From Gillisia sp. Hel1_33_143 (lineage in GTDB: Bacteria > Bacteroidota > Bacteroidia > Flavobacteriales > Flavobacteriaceae), in the NCBI RefSeq assembly GCF_900104765.1, contig NZ_LT629737.1, positions 2,666,001-2,730,000 on the forward strand: a stretch of 64,000 nt of DNA. The letters are read 5' to 3'. The position numbers and the translations under genes are program-made. The notes beneath the pieces were generated by a model that saw nothing but the letters and a program-made list of their open reading frames with translations, was not told the origin of the DNA and made no database searches. Shown here in pieces: positions 7,725 through 16,404 of the stretch (the stretch's first letter is position 1; every line of letters begins with the position of its first letter).

Positions 7725-9913
7725 TATTTCTTCTTTTTAGCAGCTTGTACCAATTCTAGTTGATCTAAAGAAACACTGGTCGTAAAAATACCATAGTTAA
7801 CTGTAGCTTTTCCTTTTTCAATATTATCTATAGAACCTACCGCTTTACCATCTTCCATTCTTACACGATCTCCAACTTTTAAGAGCGCTTTTGTTTTATT
7901 TGCTTCTTTAATTTGTTGAGTTTCTATTTTCTTTTTTTCCTCTTTCTTACGCTGTCTTATTACTTCAACTTTCTTCTCAGCCTCTTGAACAACCTTCTTT
8001 TCTTTAGCTTTCTTTATCTTAACCTGTTTTGCAGTTTCTTTAGTTCTCTTAGAATTTTCGATCTCAACAATCTTAATGAATTCTCCTATTAACTCTTTCT
8101 TCTGCTTATTATTGAAATATTTCTCACTTATATCATTAATTTTTTGTCCTAGATAAATAAGCCTTTGATTTGAGTCGTATAATTCTTGATAGCTTTCTAA
8201 CTTCTGCTGGATCTTTGCATTGGTCTCTTCAAGCTTATCTTTTTGCTGAGCAGTTACTATTTCTTGATTTTTAAGAGAATCTGTAGTCTTTTTGAGCTTG
8301 CTTCGCTCTTTTTGCAGATCTGCTATGCTCTTATCAAATCTAATTTTTCCTCGCTCTACTTTTTTCTTAGATCTGTTGATCAAACTATATGGAATTCCAT
8401 TTTTCTGTGCGACTTCAAATGTAAATGAACTTCCTGCTTCTCCTAACTGTAGCTTATAGATAGGTTCCAGCGTTCTAGAATCGAACATCATATTAGCATT
8501 GGTCATATTAGGCAACTCATTTGCCAACATCTTTAAATTGGTGTAATGTGTAGTTAAGATCCCAAAAGATTCTCGCTCATAAAAAACCTCCAAAAATGTT
8601 TCAGCCAAAGCACCTCCCAATTCCGGATCACTCCCGGTTCCAAATTCATCTATAAGGAATAGGGTTTTATTATCACATTTCTTGAGAAAAGAATTCATAT
8701 TCTTTAAGCGATAACTATAAGTACTTAAATGATTTTCTATAGATTGGTTGTCACCAATATCGGTTAAGATCTTATTAAAAAGGCACATCCTGCTATATTC
8801 ATGAACCGGTATTAATACACCGCTTTGAAGCATAACCTGAAGTAAACCAACAGTTTTTAAGGTGATACTCTTTCCTCCGGCATTAGGTCCGGAAATAACA
8901 ATTATTCTATTATCTGAAGAAAGACCTATACTCTGTGGAAATGTTTTTTCTCCTCGTTGCTTATTATTTCTATATAAAAGAGGATGGTAGGCATCCTTTA
9001 GACTAAGTTCTCTTTCTTTGGTGATCTTTGGCAGTATACCGTTGATCTCTCTGGCATATTTTGCTTTTGCAGATATTACATCTATCTCACTTAACAGATC
9101 TTGGTATTCTAAAAGAAGTTCTTTATAAGGTTTTAAAAAATTGGTGAGCGCTTTTAAAATTCTATTGATTTCTTCTTTTTCTTCATATTCCAGATTGTTA
9201 AGCTCTCTGGTATGGTTCATTGTAGCTTCAGGTTGAATGTAAACGATACTACCTGTTTTAGAATTCCCTAAAATGCCACCCTTAACTTTTTTCCTATACA
9301 TTGCTTTTACGGCAAGCACTCGTACATTTTCTACTACACTTTCTTTAATTTCATCTAAATATCCATAGCCGTTATATGTGGTAAGTGCGCTTCCAAAACT
9401 AGTGTTTATCTTACCCTTTACTGCGTTCATAGAACGTCTGGCATTCAATAAAAGGGGAGTGGCTTCATCTTTAACTTCCCCATATTTACTAATGATCTCA
9501 TCGATCTTTTCAGTTATAGCCTTTGTATATTCTATAGGCTCTGTTGTTTCAAACAAAGAAGGATAAAGTTCTTGAAATTTGTTGAAAAATCTAATCTGAG
9601 TATTCGCTGTTTCTGCTAATGAAGAAATTTTACGAAAGCTTCCAAGCTCTAGCACTGCTTCTTCAATTCCAAGCATTCTAATCTCCTTATTGATACTATC
9701 AAAACCATGATTAGGTATTCTACTTTCTTGATTGTAGGAGTCTAAGTATTCATTAGTTTGGTGAAGTCCGAACAATGCCTCTTTGGGAGTGGTATATGGT
9801 ACTATCTCGAGGGCCTTATCTATTCCCATTTGCGTAATACACATTTCGCTTATCTGTTTGCAAACGGTAGGAAATTCTAGATCGAGAAGAGTTTTGGCTG
9901 CAATTTTTATCAT
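7724..9913 (-). CDS. mutS2: MutS2-type DNA-binding ATPase lacking a Smr domain
   Basis: 729 residues. Helical clamp and core domains lead into a MutS ATPase with Walker A GPNAGGKS (342-349) and Walker B LIDEFGTGSDP (about 420-430). A long coiled, Lys/Glu-rich region (about 500-670) follows, then a small KOW-like beta domain (GDRVRMEDGKAVGSI). Typical MutS2 proteins end in a Smr nuclease domain after this point; here the chain stops, so the endonuclease part is absent. Known roles of the family are suppression of recombination and rescue of collided ribosomes. It is first in a two-gene unit with the DCC-family gene and divergent from ung. Confidence 0.88.
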   Translation of the reverse strand: MIKIAAKTLLDLEFPTVCKQISEMCITQMGIDKALEIVPYTTPKEALFGLHQTNEYLDSYNQESRIPNHGFDSINKEIRMLGIEEAVLELGSFRKISSLAETANTQIRFFNKFQELYPSLFETTEPIEYTKAITEKIDEIISKYGEVKDEATPLLLNARRSMNAVKGKINTSFGSALTTYNGYGYLDEIKESVVENVRVLAVKAMYRKKVKGGILGNSKTGSIVYIQPEATMNHTRELNNLEYEEKEEINRILKALTNFLKPYKELLLEYQDLLSEIDVISAKAKYAREINGILPKITKERELSLKDAYHPLLYRNNKQRGEKTFPQSIGLSSDNRIIVISGPNAGGKSITLKTVGLLQVMLQSGVLIPVHEYSRMCLFNKILTDIGDNQSIENHLSTYSYRLKNMNSFLKKCDNKTLFLIDEFGTGSDPELGGALAETFLEVFYERESFGILTTHYTNLKMLANELPNMTNANMMFDSRTLEPIYKLQLGEAGSSFTFEVAQKNGIPYSLINRSKKKVERGKIRFDKSIADLQKERSKLKKTTDSLKNQEIVTAQQKDKLEETNAKIQQKLESYQELYDSNQRLIYLGQKINDISEKYFNNKQKKELIGEFIKIVEIENSKRTKETAKQVKIKKAKEKKVVQEAEKKVEVIRQRKKEEKKKIETQQIKEANKTKALLKVGDRVRMEDGKAVGSIDNIEKGKATVNYGIFTTSVSLDQLELVQAAKKKK

Positions 9914-9926
9914 AGGTAATTTTCCC

Positions 9927-9934
9927 TAATTTTG
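9927..9934 (+). promoter_or_regulatory. -7 promoter element of ung
   Basis: TAATTTTG matches TAnnTTTG, 25 bases before the ung start. Confidence 0.5.
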
Positions 9935-9941
9935 GGTTCTA

Positions 9942-9949
9942 CAAATTTA
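9942..9949 (-). promoter_or_regulatory. -7 promoter element of mutS2
   Basis: On the minus strand TAAATTTG, 28 bases before the mutS2 start. It lies 7 bases from the opposing ung element, so the divergent transcripts would overlap. Confidence 0.5.
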
Positions 9950-9959
9950 CTTAAATAAT

Positions 9960-10625
9960 ATGAAGGTGGATATCCATAATAGCTGGAAAAAGGTTTTAAA
10001 TTCTGAATTTGAAAAACCCTATTTTGAAGATTTAGTGAGCTTTGTAAAATCAGAATACAAAAATTGCATCTGCTATCCTGAAGCTTCCAACATTTTTGAA
10101 GCTTTCAATTTAACTCCATTTCATGAAGTGAAGGTAGTTATAATAGGACAGGATCCATATCATGGGCCTAATCAAGCTCATGGTTTATGCTTTTCCGTTC
10201 CAGAGGAAGTTGCTATACCACCATCTTTGGTAAATATTTATAAAGAAATAAATGAAGATCTGGGAAAGAATATACCTAGCACCGGCAATTTAGAGCATTG
10301 GGCAAAGCAAGGAGTACTTTTACTAAATTCAGTACTTACTGTTAGAGCTCACGAGGCTGCATCTCACAAGAATAAAGGCTGGGAAAAATTTACAAATGCC
10401 GTTATTAAGAGCATTTCTGAAGAAAATAAAAATGTTGTATTTCTACTTTGGGGTGGTTATGCCAAAAAGAAAGGTGCGAAAATAGATCCAAATAAACATT
10501 GCATTCTTACTAGCGGACATCCATCACCTTTAAGTGCTAATAGAGGATACTGGTTTGGAAATAAACATTTCAGCAGAACCAACACCTATCTAAATGCTCA
10601 TGGAAAAAATGAAATTAAATGGTAA
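9960..10625 (+). CDS. ung: Uracil-DNA glycosylase
   Basis: 221 residues, normal length for family 1 UDG. It removes uracil from DNA to start base-excision repair. The water-activating loop GQDPYHGPNQAHG (residues 63-75, catalytic Asp65) and the Leu-intercalation/His loop HPSPLSANRG with the catalytic His are both intact, as is the uracil-binding GLCFSV strand. It is divergent from mutS2 with only 46 bases between starts, putting two DNA-maintenance genes on one shared regulatory region. Confidence 0.97.
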   Translation: MKVDIHNSWKKVLNSEFEKPYFEDLVSFVKSEYKNCICYPEASNIFEAFNLTPFHEVKVVIIGQDPYHGPNQAHGLCFSVPEEVAIPPSLVNIYKEINEDLGKNIPSTGNLEHWAKQGVLLLNSVLTVRAHEAASHKNKGWEKFTNAVIKSISEENKNVVFLLWGGYAKKKGAKIDPNKHCILTSGHPSPLSANRGYWFGNKHFSRTNTYLNAHGKNEIKW

Positions 10626-10628
10626 GAT

Positions 10629-11222
10629 CTAAAATCTAAATCCTAAATTCACGTTGAATTGACCTACAATAGTTGGAGAGTTATCATTAAATAAATTTCT
10701 ACCTATTCCTGCATTCAGATCCAAAAAGAAACCTTGTTTAGAGACAAACTTCCCTCCAAGACCAAATCCTAAGGCAAGATCTGTATAGTTATTGTAATCT
10801 CTTTCACTCTGGTAATAACCATCATTATAGATCTCTCTATATTTATAATATTCACCGGAAGAAACCATGGCAAAGCCATTTACATAAAATCCCCAAGCTG
10901 TTCTTCTTTCACTAAAGAAATATTTATATTTTCCCGTAAGCGAAAAATCTTTAGTAAAAGCATCGCCTACATCTTCACTATCACGATCTAGCGCTAATAC
11001 AAATCCCTCAACAGCCCAACTAGAATGTGGTGTTAGTATTCTTTCATATGCTAGATCTAAAGCTCCAAAAACAACCAGATTAAAAGTTCCAATACTCAAC
11101 TCATTTTTAGCAGTATCTCTTTTATAAACCTCTTCAGAATCCAAATTAGGATCATCAGTAATTTCCTGAGAAAATGAAATTGAAAAGCATAATAATAACA
11201 GAGGAAGTAATAGTTTTTTCAT
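10629..11222 (-). CDS. Outer-membrane beta-barrel protein (DUF3575-like)
   Basis: 197 residues. A signal peptide (MKKLLLPLLLLCFSISFSQ) is followed by an acidic linker and then a barrel-like pattern (KNELSIGTFNLVVFGALDLAYERIL; alternating aromatic strands; FFLDLNAGIGRN) ending in GFRF with terminal Phe. The KNELSIG..N....LDLAYER stretch resembles DUF3575 outer-membrane proteins of Bacteroidota. Predicted location is the outer membrane; role unknown. It converges with ung with 3 bases between stops and has its own short upstream gap of 34 bases after the binding-protein gene, so it may belong to the ppk1 transcript. Confidence 0.7.
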   Translation of the reverse strand: MKKLLLPLLLLCFSISFSQEITDDPNLDSEEVYKRDTAKNELSIGTFNLVVFGALDLAYERILTPHSSWAVEGFVLALDRDSEDVGDAFTKDFSLTGKYKYFFSERRTAWGFYVNGFAMVSSGEYYKYREIYNDGYYQSERDYNNYTDLALGFGLGGKFVSKQGFFLDLNAGIGRNLFNDNSPTIVGQFNVNLGFRF

Positions 11223-11256
11223 ATAAGTTGTGGATGTTATTCTAACATTTTATTGC

Positions 11257-12108
11257 TCACAAGTTATAAATAATGTTAGAACTATCAACTTTTTTTGAAA
11301 TTAACTTAAGATCTATTAAACTTTCCTGAACATTTTCAATTTCCTGCTCTGTTAGATTTGTCTGACTCCATTCGGTTATTTGTAGCCATTCCTCAATATC
11401 TTCGATCTTTTGGTCATAACGTTTAGCTAGTGTTCGTTCTATATTTGAGATGTTTTTGAAACTCACTGTTTTTTTATTAATAACGTTAATAAGCTTTTCT
11501 ATTTCTATTTCATTTGATTCTAAAATATCATTTCTAACCGCTATTACAAAACATGGCCATGGAGTAGGGCAGTCTGCAACTCTTCTAAAGGTTCCATTAT
11601 CTACCAAAGGTTTTGTGGTAAAATGCTCCCACATAAAATATTGAGCTGTATTGTCTTGTAAAGCACTAACGGCTCCGTCTATGTTCCCAACTATTTCAAA
11701 TTTAAGATCACTTAAATTCCATCCTTCATTCTTTGCGTTTACATAGGCCATCAACTGAGATCCCGAACCATTTCTACTTATAGCTACTTTGGAATGTTCT
11801 AATTCCTTTAACGAATGATATTTAGATCCTTCGGCTACATGAATTCCCCAAATTAAAGGAGACTGCACATAAGTTTGAACAATTTTAGATGGATTTCCTG
11901 CAATTATGTCTTTTATAATACCCTCTGTTAGTATTACAGCAACGTCTATTTCCTTATTTCTTAGAGCGGTGTTAAGATCTCCAGTACCTCCTGGAAAGTC
12001 TGTCCATTCTATTTTTAAGCCTTCTTTTTCAAAATCCTTTTCTTCCATTGCTAAATGCCAAGGCAGATTGAAATGTTCTGGTACACCACCAATTCTTATA
12101 GTTCTCAT
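11257..12108 (-). CDS. Cytoplasmic periplasmic-binding-protein-like protein (NMT1/Ca3427-like PBP2 fold)
   Basis: 283 residues. The sequence follows the type 2 binding-protein fold: IRIGGVPEHFNLPWH at the N terminus, DFPGGTGDLNTALRN, SRNGSGSQLMAYV hinge region, then a helical C terminus. It resembles NMT1/THI5-like domains and the Ca3427-like subgroup also found in fungi. There is no signal peptide, lipobox or adjacent ABC permease, so it is probably a cytosolic ligand-binding protein or enzyme rather than a transporter subunit. Its ATG overlaps the ppk1 stop as ATGA, so translation is coupled to polyphosphate kinase. Ligand unknown. Confidence 0.7.
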   Translation of the reverse strand: MRTIRIGGVPEHFNLPWHLAMEEKDFEKEGLKIEWTDFPGGTGDLNTALRNKEIDVAVILTEGIIKDIIAGNPSKIVQTYVQSPLIWGIHVAEGSKYHSLKELEHSKVAISRNGSGSQLMAYVNAKNEGWNLSDLKFEIVGNIDGAVSALQDNTAQYFMWEHFTTKPLVDNGTFRRVADCPTPWPCFVIAVRNDILESNEIEIEKLINVINKKTVSFKNISNIERTLAKRYDQKIEDIEEWLQITEWSQTNLTEQEIENVQESLIDLKLISKKVDSSNIIYNL

Positions 12109-14147
12109 ATACTATGCTTTTCTTTTAGATATTCATAGATCTCAAATTGAGATCTCACCTCTTTGTCTCCTTCTTTTTTCTGAACGTAAGTATTCGTTTC
12201 TTCCGAATCCTGAATTCTAGCTTTTACATTATCATTTAGTTGAATTTGAAAGATATCTTTGAATTCTTGAGCTATATCTTCGTCTAATATTGGTGCAATC
12301 ACTTCAATTCTTCGGTCTAAATTACGCGTCATCCAATCTGCACTTCCAAAAAATAGTTGTTGATCTCCGCCATTCTCAAATACATATATTCTTCCATGCT
12401 CCAAAAATTGATCTAATATACTTGTAATATAAATATTTTCGCTAAGCCCCTTAACTCCAGGTATTAAACAGGTAAAACCTCTAATTAAAAGTCTAATTTT
12501 TACGCCGGCATTGCTTGCTTTATATAGCCATTCTATAATTTGTGGATCTTCAAGACTATTCATCTTAGCAGTAATCTCTGCTTTAATTCCATTCTCTGCA
12601 TTTTCAATTTCTTGCATGATCATTTCTGTAAACCTTCTTCTAGTAGAAAAAGGAGAAATAAGTAAATGCTTCTCTCTTGGTATAATTAATGAGCCTTCCA
12701 AGACCTTGAATACTCTAGCTAATTCTTTGGTTATGTATTTATTTGCAGTAAAAATTGCATGATCACAATATAGGGAAGCGGTTTTACTATTGAAATTTCC
12801 GGAACCTATATAGGCATATTTCTTAAGCTTTTCACCTTCACGCCTTCCAACCATCATTATTTTAGAGTGAACTTTTATCTTAGGGTAACTGTAAATTACA
12901 TTTGCACCTTTCTCTTCAAATTTCTTTCCCCATACAATATTGTTCTCTTCATCAAACCTAGCTTTAGCTTCTACAAATACAGTAACTTTCTTACCATTCT
13001 TTAATGCTTTTAGCAAACTTGAAGTCAATTTAGATTCATCTGCGATTCTATATAGTGATATTTTTATTATTTCAACATCAGGATCTACAGCAGCTTGCTC
13101 AACAAAATTTTCCACATAATCAAAATTCATATATGGGAAATGGACAGATTGATCTTTTTCTGAGATCACCTTAAAGTAATCTTCAGCAAATTCTAATATT
13201 TTATGTTTAATTACAGGGCGTGCCTTAGGATGAAGTGCTTCTTTTTTACCAGGATCTGGAAAGGAAAAGAAATCGCTGAAATTATGATATTGCCCACCAG
13301 GCATCATATCTATCTTCCCTAAATTAAGTAGTTTTCTGATCTTTTTCTGAACGTCATCCGGCATTTTTGCATCATATAGCAATCTTGTAGGTTGGCCATC
13401 TGTTCTTTGAGCTAATGAAGCATAAATCTTTTCTGCGAGAACCCCATTAAATTCGTCTTCTATATAAAGCTCAGCATCTCTAGACATTTTAATTTCGTAA
13501 ACACCCAATATTTCCTCCTTTAGAAATAAACTCGGTATTTCATATCTAATAATATCATCTATATAAGTGATTGCATTATCGCCAAATTCTACAAATCTAC
13601 CGCACTCTTCTGCAGGAATGTTCACAACCCCTAAATGATCACTGTTTTTAAAAGTGATAGCAAAATAAAGTATATTATTTTCAAGAAATAGATCTGAATC
13701 TTGAGTAAGGTCTATTTTTTGGGGTTTTAGGTATTGAGCAATGTTATCTTTATACAGGGCAGCAGCAAATTCTTTTTGTTTACTGCTATAATCATTACTT
13801 TCAACCAAGTATATTCCATTTTCAGCAAGTTCTGGAATTATCTGTTCGTGATAAATGTTTCCAAATCTATTTAGATGAACCTTAACCTCGGAAAGTATCT
13901 GTTTGGTGATCTTATTAGGTTTTAAAGCAAGCTTCTTTCGAATACTTTTTTCAACCCTTTTTATCTGTCTAAGTTGTGAAACTCTAACTCTAAAAAATTC
14001 ATCTAAATTAGATGAAAAAATTGCAAGGAATTTAATTCTCTCATAAAGAGGATTATTCTTATCCTCAGCTTCTTGTAAAACCCTCTCATTAAAACTTAAC
14101 CAATTAAGGTCTCTATGTCTTAACTGGGTCTCAGGATCTGATAGCAT
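12105..14147 (-). CDS. ppk1: Polyphosphate kinase 1
   Basis: 680 residues, the usual length. It polymerises the gamma-phosphate of ATP into polyphosphate and can run in reverse. The N-terminal helical domain (HRDLNWLSFNERVL), the head domain and two phospholipase D-like C-terminal domains are all present. Autophosphorylated His427 lies in KVHSK, and the second catalytic His584 in LEHGRIYVF; GSGNFN follows the first. The 3' end overlaps the downstream binding-protein gene by four bases (ATGA), suggesting coordinated production. The gene heads this unit, with 74 bases separating it from the nucleoside phosphorylase gene. Confidence 0.97.
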   Translation of the reverse strand: MLSDPETQLRHRDLNWLSFNERVLQEAEDKNNPLYERIKFLAIFSSNLDEFFRVRVSQLRQIKRVEKSIRKKLALKPNKITKQILSEVKVHLNRFGNIYHEQIIPELAENGIYLVESNDYSSKQKEFAAALYKDNIAQYLKPQKIDLTQDSDLFLENNILYFAITFKNSDHLGVVNIPAEECGRFVEFGDNAITYIDDIIRYEIPSLFLKEEILGVYEIKMSRDAELYIEDEFNGVLAEKIYASLAQRTDGQPTRLLYDAKMPDDVQKKIRKLLNLGKIDMMPGGQYHNFSDFFSFPDPGKKEALHPKARPVIKHKILEFAEDYFKVISEKDQSVHFPYMNFDYVENFVEQAAVDPDVEIIKISLYRIADESKLTSSLLKALKNGKKVTVFVEAKARFDEENNIVWGKKFEEKGANVIYSYPKIKVHSKIMMVGRREGEKLKKYAYIGSGNFNSKTASLYCDHAIFTANKYITKELARVFKVLEGSLIIPREKHLLISPFSTRRRFTEMIMQEIENAENGIKAEITAKMNSLEDPQIIEWLYKASNAGVKIRLLIRGFTCLIPGVKGLSENIYITSILDQFLEHGRIYVFENGGDQQLFFGSADWMTRNLDRRIEVIAPILDEDIAQEFKDIFQIQLNDNVKARIQDSEETNTYVQKKEGDKEVRSQFEIYEYLKEKHSI

Positions 14148-14221
14148 ATATTGTATAGTTTCAACAAAAATACAAAGATGAGAGAGTTGAGAAATTTAAT
14201 GTTGTGTTAAAAGCAAAACTA

Positions 14222-15088
14222 TTAGCTCACCAATTTCTCCAAGCTTAATTTAATAAGATCATCTACTAATTTACCTGGATCTACACTAAAAGCTCCGGTA
14301 GCTCTATTAGCAATAATAGCGTTTAAAGAAACTGCGCGGTGACCTAGCAATTTTGAAAGACCATAAATACCGGCTGTTTCCATTTCTAGATTGGTAATTC
14401 TTTTTCCGTTAAATTCAAAAGAAGCCATAAGATCATTAAGATCTGGCATGCTTAGAGGCAATCTTAATTCTCTCCCTTGAGGGCCATAGAATCCGCAGTT
14501 AGTTACAGTAACACCTTTAGAATAACCATCACTAAACTTAGAGGCAAGATCTTTATTGCAAGCCACTACATATGGCAAACCATTGGTATCTTTTAGTTGA
14601 AGCTGATTTTTTAGGGCTTGAGCAAAATCGATATCTAAAATCTCATCCGCCTTATAAAAATGTAATAAGGAATCAAATCCTACTCCCATTTCAGAAACTA
14701 AAAAGCTATCTAAGGCCACATCCTTCTGAATAGCTCCAGATGTTCCAATTCTGATAATATCTAATGATATAAGATCCTTTTTGATCTCTCGACTTTCAAA
14801 ATCAATATTAACAAGGGCATCCAATTCATTAAAGACAATATCTATATTATCGGTTCCAATTCCGGTGGAGATCACGCTTATTCGTTTACCTTTGTAATAT
14901 CCGGTTTGAGTATGAAATTCTCTTTTATGAACCTTAACTTCAACTTCATCAAAATATTTGGTTACTTGAGCCACTCTATCAGGATCTCCAACCGTAATAA
15001 CAGTATTTGCAAGTTGATGTGGTAATAAATTTAGGTGATAAACACTACCATCTGGATTTTGTATAAATTCTGAAGCCTTTAAAGTCAT
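14222..15088 (-). CDS. Nucleoside phosphorylase (uridine phosphorylase-like)
   Basis: 288 residues of the PNP/UDP family. Visible family elements are the phosphate-binding TVGDPDRV near the N terminus, ISTGIGTDNI, IGTSGAIQ, and the nucleoside-binding NLEMETAGIYGL. These fit uridine phosphorylase and related NP-I enzymes that split nucleosides with phosphate into base and ribose-1-phosphate for salvage. The protein is longer than the roughly 250-residue E. coli enzyme, as is usual in Bacteroidota. Base specificity is not settled from sequence. It starts two bases after the DUF1835 gene stops, so the two are one operon. Confidence 0.85.
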   Translation of the reverse strand: MTLKASEFIQNPDGSVYHLNLLPHQLANTVITVGDPDRVAQVTKYFDEVEVKVHKREFHTQTGYYKGKRISVISTGIGTDNIDIVFNELDALVNIDFESREIKKDLISLDIIRIGTSGAIQKDVALDSFLVSEMGVGFDSLLHFYKADEILDIDFAQALKNQLQLKDTNGLPYVVACNKDLASKFSDGYSKGVTVTNCGFYGPQGRELRLPLSMPDLNDLMASFEFNGKRITNLEMETAGIYGLSKLLGHRAVSLNAIIANRATGAFSVDPGKLVDDLIKLSLEKLVS

Positions 15089-15089
15089 G

Positions 15090-16019
15090 CTATAGTTTTA
15101 AAATATTATGTGAGACAGAGTCATATAAAAAATCATACATTTTAACTCCACCAAAAAATTCATCGTTTTTAAGTACTTGATAAAAATTGCGCGAACCATT
15201 AAGAGCTTCCGTACCCTCGGCAGTTAATTGAATCTGGTTATTCTCTTCTTTATAAAATCGCTCTAATTTATCTAAGATTCGCTGCATTTGAGAATCTCCA
15301 TAACCAAAATAACCTTGATACTCCAAAGCGTATCCTAATAGCTGATTTTTACTGGAGATGTTATTTCTATCAATAAGTTTTAGAATATTCTTTTCTAGGG
15401 TATTAATTCCTGTCGTTGAGTTGGGAAAACGTTCAATATGCGCTCTAATACAGCTAGAAAGATATTCAAAGTTGGTTTTCTTTTTAATAAGCAACTTTAA
15501 TTTCTGTGGATTTTCTCCATTATATAATTGCCACATTAAAGCAGCCATTTCTAGATCATCTTCATTAAGATGTATTCGTTTTACATAATGATTATTAAGA
15601 TCTTTAAGACTTAATTGAGAGAGAGGATTAAATTCTGCTTCTCCTTTAAGCTTCTTACTACACACTAGGTAAACAGGAACATTAAGTTTAAGATTTTCCA
15701 AATGGCTTATCATAGCCAGCATATTTATATGAGAAAACAGATCGAACTCGAACCACAGCACAACTTCATCAAACTCATTAACCTTAGACAATTTATAAAG
15801 CTCTTCTAGAAATTGAGTTTGATAATAATCTTTCGTGATATTATAATGTGAAGTTAGAAAATTAGTACGAAGCTCAATAAATTCTTCAGATCCCAGTTCA
15901 TAAACCGTAGGACCTTCACAAAGCATCTCGCGCCAAACTACAGTTTCTCCACCTAGATTTAGCTGTTTAATAGTATCGGTTAACCCATCACCGTTGGTAA
16001 TATGCAATTGATTTGCCAT
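15090..16019 (-). CDS. DUF1835 domain protein
   Basis: 309 residues. The N terminus (LHITNGDGLTD, then VVWREMLCEGPT and EVVLWFEFDLFSH) is the DUF1835 signature; the remainder is a helical C-terminal domain ending in a winged-helix-like stretch. There is no membrane segment or signal peptide, so it is probably cytoplasmic. The molecular role of the family is not known. It sits two bases before the nucleoside phosphorylase gene and 26 bases after the SUI1-family gene on the same strand. Confidence 0.75.
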   Translation of the reverse strand: MANQLHITNGDGLTDTIKQLNLGGETVVWREMLCEGPTVYELGSEEFIELRTNFLTSHYNITKDYYQTQFLEELYKLSKVNEFDEVVLWFEFDLFSHINMLAMISHLENLKLNVPVYLVCSKKLKGEAEFNPLSQLSLKDLNNHYVKRIHLNEDDLEMAALMWQLYNGENPQKLKLLIKKKTNFEYLSSCIRAHIERFPNSTTGINTLEKNILKLIDRNNISSKNQLLGYALEYQGYFGYGDSQMQRILDKLERFYKEENNQIQLTAEGTEALNGSRNFYQVLKNDEFFGGVKMYDFLYDSVSHNILKL

Positions 16020-16045
16020 GTTTTTATAGTTTAACCGTAATAAAT

Positions 16046-16402
16046 TTAGCCACCCACTCTCTTTACCTTATAACCATCATCTTTTAGGAATTTTATGATC
16101 TTTTCTCTCACATCTCCCTGTATAATAATTTCACCATCTTTCACAGATCCTCCCACACCGCATTTCTTCTTCAGCAATTTTCCTAAAGTATTTAGATCTT
16201 CATCGCTACCTTCAAAACCTTTAATGACTGTTACAGTTTTGCCACCGCGACCTTTATTGCTAAAATGAGCTTCTAATCGTTGATCTTTTGGCGCGGGAGT
16301 CTCATCAATTGAATTCTGACTATTTATATCAGGGTCAAAATCGTCATTAGTTGAAAATACGAAACCGCCAAGATCTTCCAATCCTAACTTTTTCTTTGCC
16401 AT
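16046..16402 (-). CDS. SUI1/YciH-family translation factor
   Basis: 118 residues. The C-terminal 75 residues form the SUI1/eIF1-like fold with KTVTVIKGFEG, LLKKKCGVGGSVKDGEIIIQGD and the closing strand, as in YciH/DENR proteins that scrutinise initiator codon pairing on the 30S subunit. The N-terminal 40 residues are an acidic, probably flexible tail. The gene begins two bases after the oxygenase gene ends, in one operon. Role in vivo for bacterial members is modest and conditional. Confidence 0.88.
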   Translation of the reverse strand: MAKKKLGLEDLGGFVFSTNDDFDPDINSQNSIDETPAPKDQRLEAHFSNKGRGGKTVTVIKGFEGSDEDLNTLGKLLKKKCGVGGSVKDGEIIIQGDVREKIIKFLKDDGYKVKRVGG

Positions 16403-16404
16403 AA

